From Aurifilum marmelostoma (lineage: Eukaryota > Ascomycota > Sordariomycetes > Diaporthales > Cryphonectriaceae): a stretch of DNA of 64,000 bases. Location of the stretch: the NCBI GenBank assembly GCA_027559495.1, contig JAMXSV010000007.1, positions 1,054,001 to 1,118,000 on the forward strand, read 5' to 3'. The position numbers were made by a program, and so were the translations under genes. Of this stretch, positions 12,690 to 23,570 are shown piece by piece. Every line of letters begins with the position of its first letter. Position 1 is the stretch's first letter. Under the pieces are notes generated by a model, which was not told the origin of the DNA, ran no database searches, and saw nothing but the letters and a program-made list of their open reading frames with translations.

Positions 12690-14500
12690 TCACACAGCCG
12701 CCCTGAGCTTGACCTTGCCTCTCTTCCTCTTGCTCCCGACCTCGCGCCTCTCCTCGATGTCCAGCAGCGCCTCGCGGCTCTTCTCGCCCACGAGCTTGAG
12801 CGCATCGCGCACGACACGGGTCTCGAGGTTGACTCCCTCCTCCTCCCACTTCACCATCTCGCGGCCGACACGGGCCTCGATGGCCTGGACAAGCTCGACG
12901 TCCCTCTGCCCGACGAAGGTGACGGCGTCGCCCTTGCGGCCCGCACGGGCGGTACGGCCGACGCGGTGAATGTAGACGTCTGGATCGCGCGGGATGTCGT
13001 AGTTAATAACGGTGCTGACCTCGGGAATGTCGAGACCGCGGGCGGCGACGTCGGTGGCGACCAGGATGCGGGCGGCGGCGGCGCGGAAGCGGGAGAGGTT
13101 GTCGACGCGCTGGCGCTGGGGCAGCTGGGAGTGCAGGGCGGTGACCTTGTGCTCGAGAAGGTGCAGCAGGTGGTGCAGGTAGTTGGCGGTGGCCGTGCGG
13201 TTGCAGAAGACGATGACGCTCTTGTCCTTGTTGGCCTCGGTCAGGAGAAAGACGTGCAGGTAGTGCTCGCGGTGCGTGACGGGCACCTGCAGGTACATCT
13301 GGCGCAGGCCGGTGGGGATGGCCATGACCTGGGTGTCGACCTCGCAGACGAACACGGGCGGTTTGCCCGGCTCGCGCGGCTTGTCCTTTGCGAGACGCAC
13401 CTCGGGCGTGACCGTCGCCGTGAACAGGAGCGTCTGCCGCTGCGACGAGGGCGGGAGCACGTCGAGGCACTCTGAGATGTCGGGAAGCATGCTCCCCGGC
13501 CCGGCGGCCAGGAGACGGTCGGCCTCGTCGAACACGACGAACTTGACACGCCGCAGCCCGCAGATGGTGTCCTCGCCAGAGGTGCGGATGTGGTCAGCCA
13601 GACGACCCGGGGTGGCAATCACGACGTGTGGGCGCTCCGCAAGGGCGATGGCCTGGGCACGCATGTCGGCGCCGCCAGTGACGAGTACAGCCTTGAGGGT
13701 CTGCGGAGACGAGATGGCCTTGAACTGCTCGTACATCTGAAGCGCCAGCTCACTGTCACCATTGTCAGTCAGCACACACAGCGTCTCTCACGATGGCGGG
13801 TGGGACCCGCGTGCCGGACCACAATAACTTACCGAGTAGGTGTCAAGACCACAGAAAAGATGGCAGATGGGTCCTGGGCCCATTTCTGAAGTATAGGCAC
13901 CGCAAACGCGACTGTCTTTCCGGAACCCGTCCTGCTGCCACCAATGCAGTCCCTGCCCTTCAGAATCTCCGGTATGCATCCCTTCTGAATCCCAGTCGGC
14001 CTTCGGATGGCCATGTTCGTGAGTGAGCGCACCAGCCATGGGTGCACACCCAGAGACTCGAACGTTGTGTTTGGATCCGTAGGCGCAGTGGTTGCACCCC
14101 CAAGAGCATCAGCTGGTGGGGCGGGAACCTGGGCGGCGAGCTTCTGCGTTGTAGTCCCCTCACTGGACGCATCTTTCCGCTTTATCCTTGAAGGCGCGCT
14201 GATGAAGGACACAGACTGCTTTGGGATCTCCTCCTCCCCCTCTTCATCATCATCGCTCTCTTCGGGTTCTGGCGAGATCCTCCGTCTCTTCCTCGGTGCA
14301 GAACTGTCGAGAGAATCCGAGTCACTCTCCGGCTCGCTTCCCTGGCTTTCATCATCCCGATCATCATCCGTCTCCTCTTCGCTGGTCACCTCACTTCCAC
14401 CATCTTTACCATCGATGGCTTCAACATCAGACACAGAGGCAGCTGATGACGATGCATCTTGCACAGCCTCTGTGGCTGTCTCTTTGGTCCTAGCCGGCAT
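12690..14500 (-). CDS. DBP8: DEAD-box ATP-dependent RNA helicase Dbp8
   Basis: Nucleolar RNA helicase which in yeast acts in the SSU processome for 18S rRNA maturation. Two exons: 14500-13833 and 13752-12690, with an 80-bp intron (GTAAGT..CAG) that splits an Arg codon right after the PTR of motif Ia. The product is 576 residues. The first about 145 are acidic and low-complexity (residues 40-95 rich in Asp, Glu and Ser). Then come the helicase motifs: SRTGSGKT (motif I, about 189-196), LTPTREL (Ia), ATPGRL (Ib), DEAD (about 298-301), TAT in place of SAT (about 334), and HRVGRTAR (VI, about 485). The GGSRTGSGKT form and basic C-terminal tail match Dbp8. The start is the ATG at 14500 (MPARTKE); the frame is open further upstream, but that extension looks non-coding. 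It is divergent from the MKK gene. The antisense frame is a codon-usage shadow. Confidence 0.93.
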
Positions 14501-16990
14501 CCCGGCAGCAGAACCCACACAACTGAGCGAATAAGAGTTGGAATCAGGATTTGGATGGCGGTCTCGATTGAAGATGACGAAGCATAGACCCAGAGTGATC
14601 GATCGAGCGATCACTTCCTGTGTGTGTTCCTATGATGAAATGGGGGTGGGAAAAAAAAAATTGGTCTCCCAGGTGTTGGTGAGAGAATCTGGAAAGGTTT
14701 GGTCGGGAGCAGGGGTCTGATCTCGGCCATGGCCAATAACCGCCGCTAGAGAAGGCCCCACTACTGCTTGGGTGTCTGGGTGCATTACTGTAGGAGACGC
14801 GCGCCTAATGGAAGCGTGAACCCTGCGCTGAGCTGGCCCCTGTCTGTTGGCCTGGAAGCTGCTGCGCGGCCTGTACTCTAGTGACTGCACAGGCCCTGCT
14901 ATGTTGTGCCCTGCAGGAAGGCAGCTAGGGGACGGTTACAGCGGCTTGGATCCTTCTGCTTGTCGAGCTATCAGCTGTGACGCTGATGAGATCATCAGTC
15001 TTCCCCCTGATCGCTCAAAGCTGGAGGTCCCAACCGACCGGGCCAGTCGAGAGCTCTTGACCACCCCAGCAAAGCGAATCATGCATTGATTCGAGAGACG
15101 GAAATGAGGGCTCGATAAGCCCGTTCATGCAGGTCGCAGATCAGCCATCACACATTGTCACACCCGCACAAGCCACCAACAGACTCGACGGACCGGGAGA
15201 GACGGCATGGCTTTGCCATCTCGACTGCCATCGTTTCTCGAGCGAAAGACAGTGGCTGGAGGCTGAAGAAGAATACGGCATCTCGGTCAGAAAGGATCAG
15301 GAGAAAGAATATCAGATCCCTTTATCAGACCGACCAGAAAGGCGTATGTGGAGGAGGGCAGGCGTCGAGCTGCGCCCCCAATATATCAGATCCTCCTTGG
15401 CCAGCTGCACCTCAGCTACTGCAGGTGGTCAGCACAGCATCTCGGCCCATCCGTCTGGGACACACCAGCCAGTATGGCAGAACAATCAGCCAGCAGACTG
15501 TGTGCTGCAGGGTCGGTGTCTCCTCAGCTCGCGTGTGTCAGGAAAATCCATGGAGCAGAACTGAGGAGGGCAGAGATATTCTGTTGATACGTTGATATGA
15601 ACCGAAGCCCAGCTGGAGTGCGACATAGGCGAGCAACCCTGTAGCGATGGATAGAGTTCAGCGTCCCGCCCCCTGAACCTTTTGTCTCAGCAGCCGCTGG
15701 ACCAGTCGACTGGGCGGGCACCAGAGCATCAGGACCAGCCTGAAGCAAGCCTGTCCCCGGTTTTTCTTCCCCGGCTGTTGGCCCCTTGCAATCCTCGTCA
15801 CATTGGACCGTTCTCCCCACTGATCCACTGATGAGGCCACACAGGACGTCGTTGGTGGGAAGGAGGGTCCCCCCAGCTCCAGTCACAGTCGCAGTCCTAG
15901 CATAGCCCAGCAGCCCAGGCAGGGCCCCCCGCCCACCGTCATGCCTGTGTTGTGCTGGAGGTTACACTCAGCACGCACTGCGGGTATATGCCTGCGGCCC
16001 CAGCCCCGGCCCAGCGCCACCATACCACCACCACCCCTCACTCCTCGGTCCAACTTCCCGCTCGCCTGCCTGAGCGACCCAGACAACCAGCGACAAACCA
16101 CCTCAACGAGCTCGACTTCCTCCTCTTCTTTTCCCGTCTCGAGTCAGAACGTTGACAGCTTCTGATAGAGAGCTCTCATCATATCATTCCACTGACCATA
16201 TCCTGCCTCGCTCGCTCCCCAGTGTGGCTTCATTCACCCTTCATCCCGACATTTCCAGATCTGTAGAAGGGAGCAGCAGAAGCACCAGCACCGGCACCAG
16301 CAGCACCACAGCCAAGCCAAACTCTATTTACTTACCTGCCTCGAGCATTATTGCTGCGGCCGACTAGAGACTGGGGACGCCTGCTGTGCTACTGCCCCTC
16401 GCACCTTGCTCGACGTTGCAACCAACCGCACAAGACGCCCCCAGCATCGACTCTTTCCCCGGGTCAAATAATCACTCTGGTCCTACACACCCAGGGTCAC
16501 AAGAGCCACGGGTCCTCGTCTTTGAAATCAGACGCGTGTCTCTCGTCCCAACTACCTGTCCGGCTACCTCTGCCACCTCTCGGACGACGTTGTCATCACG
16601 CCCTTTCTCTTACAACCCCCGGCGGGCTGGCAGGTCATCGTCATAAGCTCCTCACCCCTTTCTGCCTAGCCGACGGCCGCTAAGAACCACCAACCCGAGA
16701 GACACTGAAGTTCAAAGGGCCTCCTGCGGCCGGCCTGCTTTATCACTGACGCCGCTAAGGCCTCGGAGACCACCTAATTGCCTGGGAGTACTCCCTTGTG
16801 CTGCTCGCCGCATGATGTACGATCAGGCAAGCAATAGCGGCGAACAAGCTGCATCTGTGAGCCACCACCCCCTCGGGTCCCCTTCCTTCTCTTGTACACA
16901 GAATGGATCCTGGCCATGGCTCTCGAGATGACCAAGACACTGACCACTCTTCTACCCAAGCAGATCAGGACACAAGAAACACCAGCCCCA
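14501..16990. promoter_or_regulatory. Divergent intergenic region DBP8 / MKK
   Basis: About 2.5 kb between two divergent starts, so it must hold both promoters. The side next to the kinase (about 15950-16700) is C/T/A-rich and looks like a long 5' leader. An out-of-frame ATG at 16903 opens a frame of 96 codons that overlaps the proposed kinase start. No TATA or factor site is claimed. Confidence 0.5.
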
Positions 16991-18689
16991 ATGTCGTCGC
17001 CGAACCCAGTCCCAATCATGAACGCCCCTGCGCCCCTCCTCCGTCCCGCCATACCTGGTGCACGAGGAGGTGCGCGCACACCGAGGCTCGGGCTTGCTAT
17101 ACCACCCTCTCCCAATGTGAAACCTGTGGCCAACCCGGCTGGTGGTGCTCCCCAACCCCAGAAGGCTTCACGACCTGCACCGCCCACACTTAGCATTGCC
17201 ACTCCGATGGGCAGCGTCGGACCTCCCCAGGAACAACAGCCCGGCAGATCAATTGTGCAGCCGGGCCACAGCGCGAGCAGTGGCAGCGAGATCAGTGCCG
17301 CGCACAGCCGGACTGACAGTTTCGGTGGCCGTGGCAGCAACCCCACGTCAGCCGGGTCACAGTACTCGAACCTGTCTTTTGTTTCACAATATGGTCTGGG
17401 GGGCAAGCCGCACGGGACGCCCGACCCCCAGAGCGCCGCCGGATCAATGTACTCGAATGCAAGCGAGGGCGGCCTGGACATGTCACGCCAGGACAGCATG
17501 CACGGCCTGGAGAGGGCAATGGACGAGGTGACGCTGGAGAGGATAAGGAATCTGGACGTGGAGGATCTGGACGACGAAGGCTGGCGGATCGCGAGCCAGG
17601 AGAACCGAATCGTTGAGCTCGGAGGTCTGGGTGAGGGCGCAGGTGGCGCGGTCACCAGGTGTCAGCTCAAGGGCGGCAAGACGATATTCGCCCTCAAGGT
17701 GATTACCAAGACCCAGCCCACTCTTACGCGGCAAAGCGTGCTAACTCGGACAACCAGGTTATAACGACCAATCCGGATCCGGATGTCAAGAAACAGATCC
17801 TGCGAGAGATCAACTTCAACAAGGGCTGCGCTTCAGATCACATCTGCAGATACTACGGCGGTTTCCTCGAGCCCTCGACAGCGACCATCTCCATCGCCAT
17901 GGAATTCTGCGAGGGCGGGTCCCTGGACAGTATCTACAAGGAAGTCAAGCGGCTCGGCGGACGAACGGGCGAGAAGGTTCTCGGCAAGATCGCCGAGGGC
18001 GTCCTGCAGGGCCTCACCTATCTCGAGGCCAAGCGTATCCTGCATCGTGACATCAAGCCCTCCAATATCCTGCTGTGCCGCAACGGAGAGGTGAAGCTGT
18101 GCGATTTCGGTGTGTCGGGCGACTTCGGGACCAAGGGCGAGGCCAACACCTTCATCGGCACCAGCTATTACATGGCGCCCGAGCGCATCACAGGCCAGAC
18201 CTACACCATCACCTCGGATGTATGGTCCACAGGTGTGACACTGCTCGAGGTGGCGCAGCATCGGTTCCCCTTCCCGGCCGACGGCACAGAGATGCAGCCC
18301 AGGGCAGGTCTGATCGATCTCTTGACGTATATTGTGCAGCAGCCTATTCCTAAGCTCAAGGATGAGCCCGACGCCGGTATCTTCTGGAGTGATAACTTCA
18401 AGCACTTTATTGAGAGCTGGTAAGTGTGTTTTTTTGTCTCTTTTTTTCTTTCTTTCTATTTTTAACGCCCCCCCTCCCCCCCCCCCCCCCCAAAAAAAAA
18501 AAACCGTCCCAATTTGTCGGGCTGACTGACGCTCGCCTGTGTAGCCTGGAGAAGAACCCGAAACGAAGAGGCATGCCTTGGAAGATGCTCGAGCATCCTT
18601 GGATGACAGAACTCAAGACGAAGAGGGTCAATATGGGCAAATATCTGTCGCAAGTCTGGGGCTGGGATGACCCGAAGAGCTCAAAGTGA
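16991..18689 (+). CDS. MKK1: MAPK kinase of the cell-wall-integrity pathway (Mkk1/Mkk2 type)
   Basis: Dual-specificity kinase expected to act between a Bck1-type MAPKKK and an Slt2/Mps1-type MAPK. Three exons: 16991-17698, 17758-18419, 18545-18689. Intron 1 is 59 bp with a GCTAAC branch site; intron 2 is 125 bp and contains a C16-A12 homopolymer junction. The 504-residue product opens with the APLLRPAIPGARG and TPRLGLAIPPSPN motifs typical of fungal Mkk1/2, followed by a Ser/Gly-rich region. The kinase domain has a Gly-rich loop near 215, the beta-3 Lys at 236 just before intron 1, HRDIKPSN (Asp about 334), a DFG, the activation segment GTKGEANTF and a C-terminal CLEKNPKRRGMPWKMLEHPW. The start is uncertain: an in-frame ATG with better context lies at 16916 and another at 17018. 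Confidence 0.92.
18476..18503. repeat. C16-A12 homopolymer junction in MKK intron 2
   Basis: Sixteen C are followed directly by twelve A inside intron 2. On the other strand this reads T12-G16, like the tract at 772-792. Confidence 0.9.
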
Positions 18690-19660
18690 GAAGGAAACTG
18701 GCCTTTACAGGTGGATGATCGCTGTGTACCCAGATAAGGGAGACGCTCCCGATCATCAACCTCAACACCAGGCAAAAGGAAAGACTCTAAGGAAGGATGA
18801 GACTGGCCACTACCAACACGATGTCGTTGCACATTGTTCAACGAAGACATCACATCAGGCCGTTGTAGGGGCTGCTGAACGCAGAGGATCTGACATACTT
18901 ATATCGACTGCCCCGCGATCGGCAGACAGGAGGACAACTTTCCTCACGCACGCAACATCTAGCCACCGGCTCTAGAAGCACAGAACTAGAGGGTGGGGAA
19001 ATGGCGGAGGCGGACCTAGCAGGAACATTATTCCATGCTCAGATTACTGCCTTTTTACACCAGCATCACAAACAAGGATCTTGGGGGCTATTCAGACATT
19101 TCTGATGTCTATGCCGTATTGATTAGGAGGGACTCTCGGGGGCTTAGGAGTTTTAAGGGACCGAATTGAAAAGAAGAAATTTGGTAAAAGCACTGTATTC
19201 TTTTCCTTTTTCCTTATAGCTCAATGCTATGTCACCCTCGGACAAGTCATCCCTTTGGCTGTCACTTAGAGAAAGGCCCCAGGTGATGCTTTTGTCCGTA
19301 CACTAGTAGAGAAACCTAGGTGTGTATGCAGCTGAAAGCCTTCTCTTTGGTTAATGATATCTGTAACCTCTCCGGTGCTGGAGCAAGTCCTGTTTTATCC
19401 TACGCCATACATACATGCATGCACTTTGTTTTGCTGTGTGTGTGCAAGGGGTATCAAATTCTTTGTCCAACAAAAATCCCGCCTCCATCACGGGAAAAGA
19501 ACCCGACCGAACCTATTCTGAAAGAATCAAAGAAAAAGTGATACTTGACCCCCACCCCCCACCCCCCACCCCACCTTCATCGAGAAATCATAGAAAGCCG
19601 AAATGTAGACGTGTTGGGAGAATGCATTTGTCAAAGATTACTACAAAGCCCAGCCAACCA
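18690..19660. other. Convergent intergenic MKK / PUS7
   Basis: About 970 bp between converging 3' ends, so mainly 3' UTRs and terminators. A CA/C-rich patch (about 19548-19575) is present. No supportable gene. Confidence 0.6.
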
Positions 19661-22358
19661 CTAGGAGAGGCTCGGAGGATACAGCGGGCTGCCGGGCTGC
19701 TCGGGTTCGATCTCGGCCATGAGCTCGCGGAGGACAATGGTGGCGTAGGCGCTGGTGCCCAGGCTGAACTGGAGCACGACGGCGATCTTGACCTGGTCGT
19801 CCTTGTACCCGGAGAGTTTGGGCTGGGTGAAGGCGTGGTAGGCATCTCGGCTGGGACGGAGGGTGGTTGTCACGGGCTGCTGCGCCGCGTCGACGGGCGC
19901 GTCGTCTGTCTTGATCGTGGCGGCGGAAGTGGTCGCGGGACCGGCAGAGCTAGGTGTGATGGGTTGACGGATGGGCCGTGCAGGGTGGTGGTCACCATCC
20001 TCTTCCCACAGAGGAGCACCACCGCCGTGGGGGCCTCTGGTATCTACAGAGTCTGGTGTGTCTGGGCGAGGCTCGTCCTGAACCAGCTTGATCCTCTTAG
20101 AACCGCCGTTCTGCGTCCAGGCTTCGTTGACACGAGGCTCGGCGTCGGGGTCTTCCCGCTGGCGACGCCGCTCATTCTTGGCTGCGGCACCATCGGTTGC
20201 GAGCTGGGTGGGCTCAGCAGCGGCGGCGGCGGCGGCGGCGGTCTTCTGCGTTGATGCCTCCTCCTTCACTTTTGCCTTTCGCAGCTCGATCAGGTCAAGA
20301 TCCGTCGGCACCATCTGGTCGTTCTCGTCCACGTAGGTGCGGACCTCCCACTTTGGCTGTCCCTTCATCCTGCCAAGGACGTGGCGATAGCTGCCACTGA
20401 CGCTGAAGTCCTTGGAAGACCGCCGCATGCGGTGGGGGTCTAATCCTCCGTTCTCAGGTCTCGACATGAATTCCACATAGAACTCACCAATGTCGTTTTC
20501 CGGGTAGGTGACATCAAATCCAGGGCCTGGCAGTATGATATCGTAGATGGTGTATTTGCCACTGTTGGCCTCCTCCTCAGAAAGAGCGCGGGCCTTTTGG
20601 AACGGTGACTCGTCAGATCTGCTGAAGCCATCGTCCACGACGGTATCCTCTGGGGTGACCAGGACGAGGTCGCCGGGCATGACCTTGGAGCCATACCTGG
20701 CCCAGCGGTGAGAGGCGACATGGTTCCAGACGTACGACTGGTAAGCATGGAGGTACAGGTTGCGCATGCCTCGAGTAATAGTCAAGATGGCACCTTGGAA
20801 GTCACGAGGACTCTTCTCGAGATGCTGCATGACGTTGGTCTCGGAAGCGAAGCGCTTTGGCATGAGCTGCAGTGCAGCCTTCGCATTCTTGGACGTCTTG
20901 AATTGCACAATGGCACGCACTCGGTTGATCTCATCTCGGTTGCTCGGTGTCTCCTGGACAGTACCTGCAATCACCTGCGTCATGAACTCTTTGTCCACGT
21001 GCAGGATCCCATCAACGACGTCTTCGAATTCCTCCATCAGCATCAGCTTTCCAAGCTCATGCGTCCCGACTATGTGCGTGCCGAAACGCTGCAGGCCGTA
21101 GTAGTTGATGAATCCGTACTTGACCATCTCGTCCACCGCAGTCTCGACGGCTTGTTTCGTCAGCTGGACGCGCCGTTCAAGGGAGCAATCCTCGCCACGC
21201 TTTACCGCAACATCCTTGACAACAATGTTGAACTCATTTCCGCCGTGATCGCCGAGTTGGATGGGGTAAGGGCTGTACTTGTAGTCACCCATCTTCATGT
21301 AAGGAAGCTGCGTGTTCAGGAAGTCGAGCACCTCATGTCGCAGACGATAGGCGCTGACGCGCTGGACTGTAGCCGCGCGTCGGTCTTTGGTGCCGGCAAA
21401 CCCAAAGTTATTGGACTTGATCCTAACTATGCGACCGATCTGGTTGACAGCATCCATGGTGTCCTTGTTCTCTTTGTAGAGGGTGAAATGAAGATAGTCG
21501 CCACCCAGTTTCTTGAACGAGGGCTGATTGGACCGTTGATTTCGACCGCCGCCGCCGCCGCCGCCGCCACCAGCTCGAGGCTTCCGCGGAGGTCGAATGT
21601 TGGCAGGAACAGCAGTGATGATGCCGTCACTATCAGTCTCTGTTGCAATCCGTGACTCGAAGATGCGGCGAATCTCCTACATTCAGTGTCAGCAAAAAAG
21701 GCAGCTCTCACATACTGTGGGATCTCTCACGTACTTGATGGACCCGACCTCGGACTTCACGTTCCATAGACGGAAACTTGACCAGGTTGGTCTGGGGATC
21801 GAGACGGGTAGTGCCGGCAGCAACGATCCGTTGGTACAGATCCAGCAAATTGGTAGTTGCAGTCTCTCCTAGAAGAGCCCGCAAAACCTTCTCATCATCT
21901 CCAGTGACAGTCCGAGCTGGAGCAAGGTCTGCTGAGCCAGAGGCGGGATTGTTTTGACTGCCCTGTTGTGCAGGAAGGAAGATAGTCTGTACTATGATTA
22001 GCGATACATCATGCGTGAGAGCATAGGCAGGGAGGCAGACAGGCCATGCTATGGATGTACATACCGCATCGGCAGGTCGCTCTGCAACGTCATAGTTCTC
22101 AAGATGAAGGACCTTGCCATCCTTGCGAATTTCATTGACCAGAAAGTCTGTGTACCTAGGGGATGTCAGCCTTCGCCAGCCTAAAAGGAGGAACAGTACA
22201 GAGGTGTTGTACCTCTTCCTCACATCGCCATGCCAGCCATGACTTGACGCTGATGTGTAGTGGAGCATGCCCAGTTTCTTCTCGGAAGCAGCACGAACAG
22301 AGGCCATGAAGTTCGCTGGCTGGTTCGGGTTCAGGGCATTGGGTGTTGGGCTCGCCAT
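19661..22358 (-). CDS. PUS7: tRNA/snRNA pseudouridine synthase Pus7 (TruD family)
   Basis: Isomerises uridine to pseudouridine; yeast Pus7 modifies U2 snRNA, 5S rRNA, tRNA and mRNA sites. Four exons: 22358-22213, 22155-22065, 21986-21735, 21676-19661. The introns are 57, 78 and 58 bp and all keep frame. The product is 834 residues, longer than the yeast protein because of disordered inserts. Visible: an N-terminal block (KLGMLHYTSASSHGWHGDV, RYTDFLVNEI), a Gly-rich linker at about residues 190-200, the TruD catalytic motif NNFGFAGTKDRRA with nucleophilic Asp about 261, then INYYGLQRFGTH, and LYLHAYQSYVWN in the TRUD domain. An Ala-rich and charged insert sits near the C-terminus before a conserved FSLGTSAYATIVLRELM end. 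The 315-codon antisense frame is a shadow. Confidence 0.94.
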
Positions 22359-23570
22359 GATGAATGGCGATGGCAGAAAGCAGGATGGTTCAATGGAAAT
22401 GAGCAGACCGCGGTGTGGTTATCATCATCTGGCCACGACCAAATTGAGAGGGGAAGAAGTTGCTGCTAAGGCTAGGTGAAATTGGTGTGGTGAGGACGAC
22501 ACAAGTTGTGATGTGACTGGATAGGGCAGAGATGACCTGGGGAAAATTCCAGCTGCAATTCAAATTTCTTGATCCACGAGACCACAGGGGATCAGTGTGC
22601 AGAAAACTTTGGACAGAGGCAATGGTAGCTGTTAGCACATGCTGTGCAAGATTATCATAAGAGGAGAGGAGGAAAGAGAGCCAGGTGGCCGGAGATTGAT
22701 CTGCAAAGGTTCGATGTTGGAACAAGAAGTTTGGTGTTGATGAGACTGCTGAGATAGTCCTAAAACCCTAGAATTTAGAGAGAGATGATCCACTAAAAAG
22801 TTCTTATCGATAAGCAACCCTAGAGCCCTGTCGAATGCTGCACGCTTGTATCCATTCATAGCCTGGGCTTAGTCCAATGGCAGGACAAGAACCTTGGGGA
22901 ACATGAACCTCTGAATATTAATTCACTCTGGGTTTGGAAGTATTACTGCAGTAGTATCAGTGACAATTTCTGGGGACACCAGCATACACTTTTAAATAAG
23001 CAAAGGCATCATACAGAACACCTTGCATGGCTGGCCCCATCAGGTCAAGACTCAGCCACTTTGTCCATGATGTCCTTCCTGTCTGTTCTACTTGGTCCTC
23101 CTGGATCGTTTTCATATGTCTCTGCCCTGAAGAGTGTTTTCTGGAGCGACTGTATGGCGATAAAGACTCGTTATGCTAGGAGAAGACAGGTCCCTGGTAG
23201 GTCCATCCCATCCAAGACTGTTTACCCGTCTAGCACCGCAAGCGTTGCATGCTATTCCATTCCAGTGACACGAATACGGATGCGTAGGGCGTAGAGGGGA
23301 AGAGTATGCCTACGTCTAGCGTCTGATCGAAAAAGGGAAAAGGTATACCTGATTCAACAAGAACCATAGTTTGAATGGCTGGCTCAAGTGCCTGACATGA
23401 AACCAACATTTTCATTCGTAAAGACGTGTGCTATTCCCATTAACCCTTCCTAAAACTCCGTCCGGAACCTGTGAGCAGTCTCTATGATTAATCCGTTTCC
23501 CAATGCCTCCGGTATGTCTCGTGTAGAATATCGCTCATGCTCATTAATTCGGGTAGACCATCAAACGTTC
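22359..23570. other. Intergenic PUS7 promoter / RING gene 3' side
   Basis: About 1.2 kb between two minus-strand genes. It should contain the PUS7 promoter near 22359-22900 and the 3' UTR of the RING gene near 23450-23570. No supportable gene or repeat. Confidence 0.55.

Noticed and set aside
12465..13475. 336-codon plus-strand frame antisense to DBP8
   Set aside because: Lies wholly over a strongly supported gene; its residues are low-complexity Val/Gly/Asp text expected from the complement of GC-rich codons.
20708..21655. 315-codon plus-strand frame antisense to PUS7
   Set aside because: Overlaps the conserved TruD coding sequence and has no recognisable motif.
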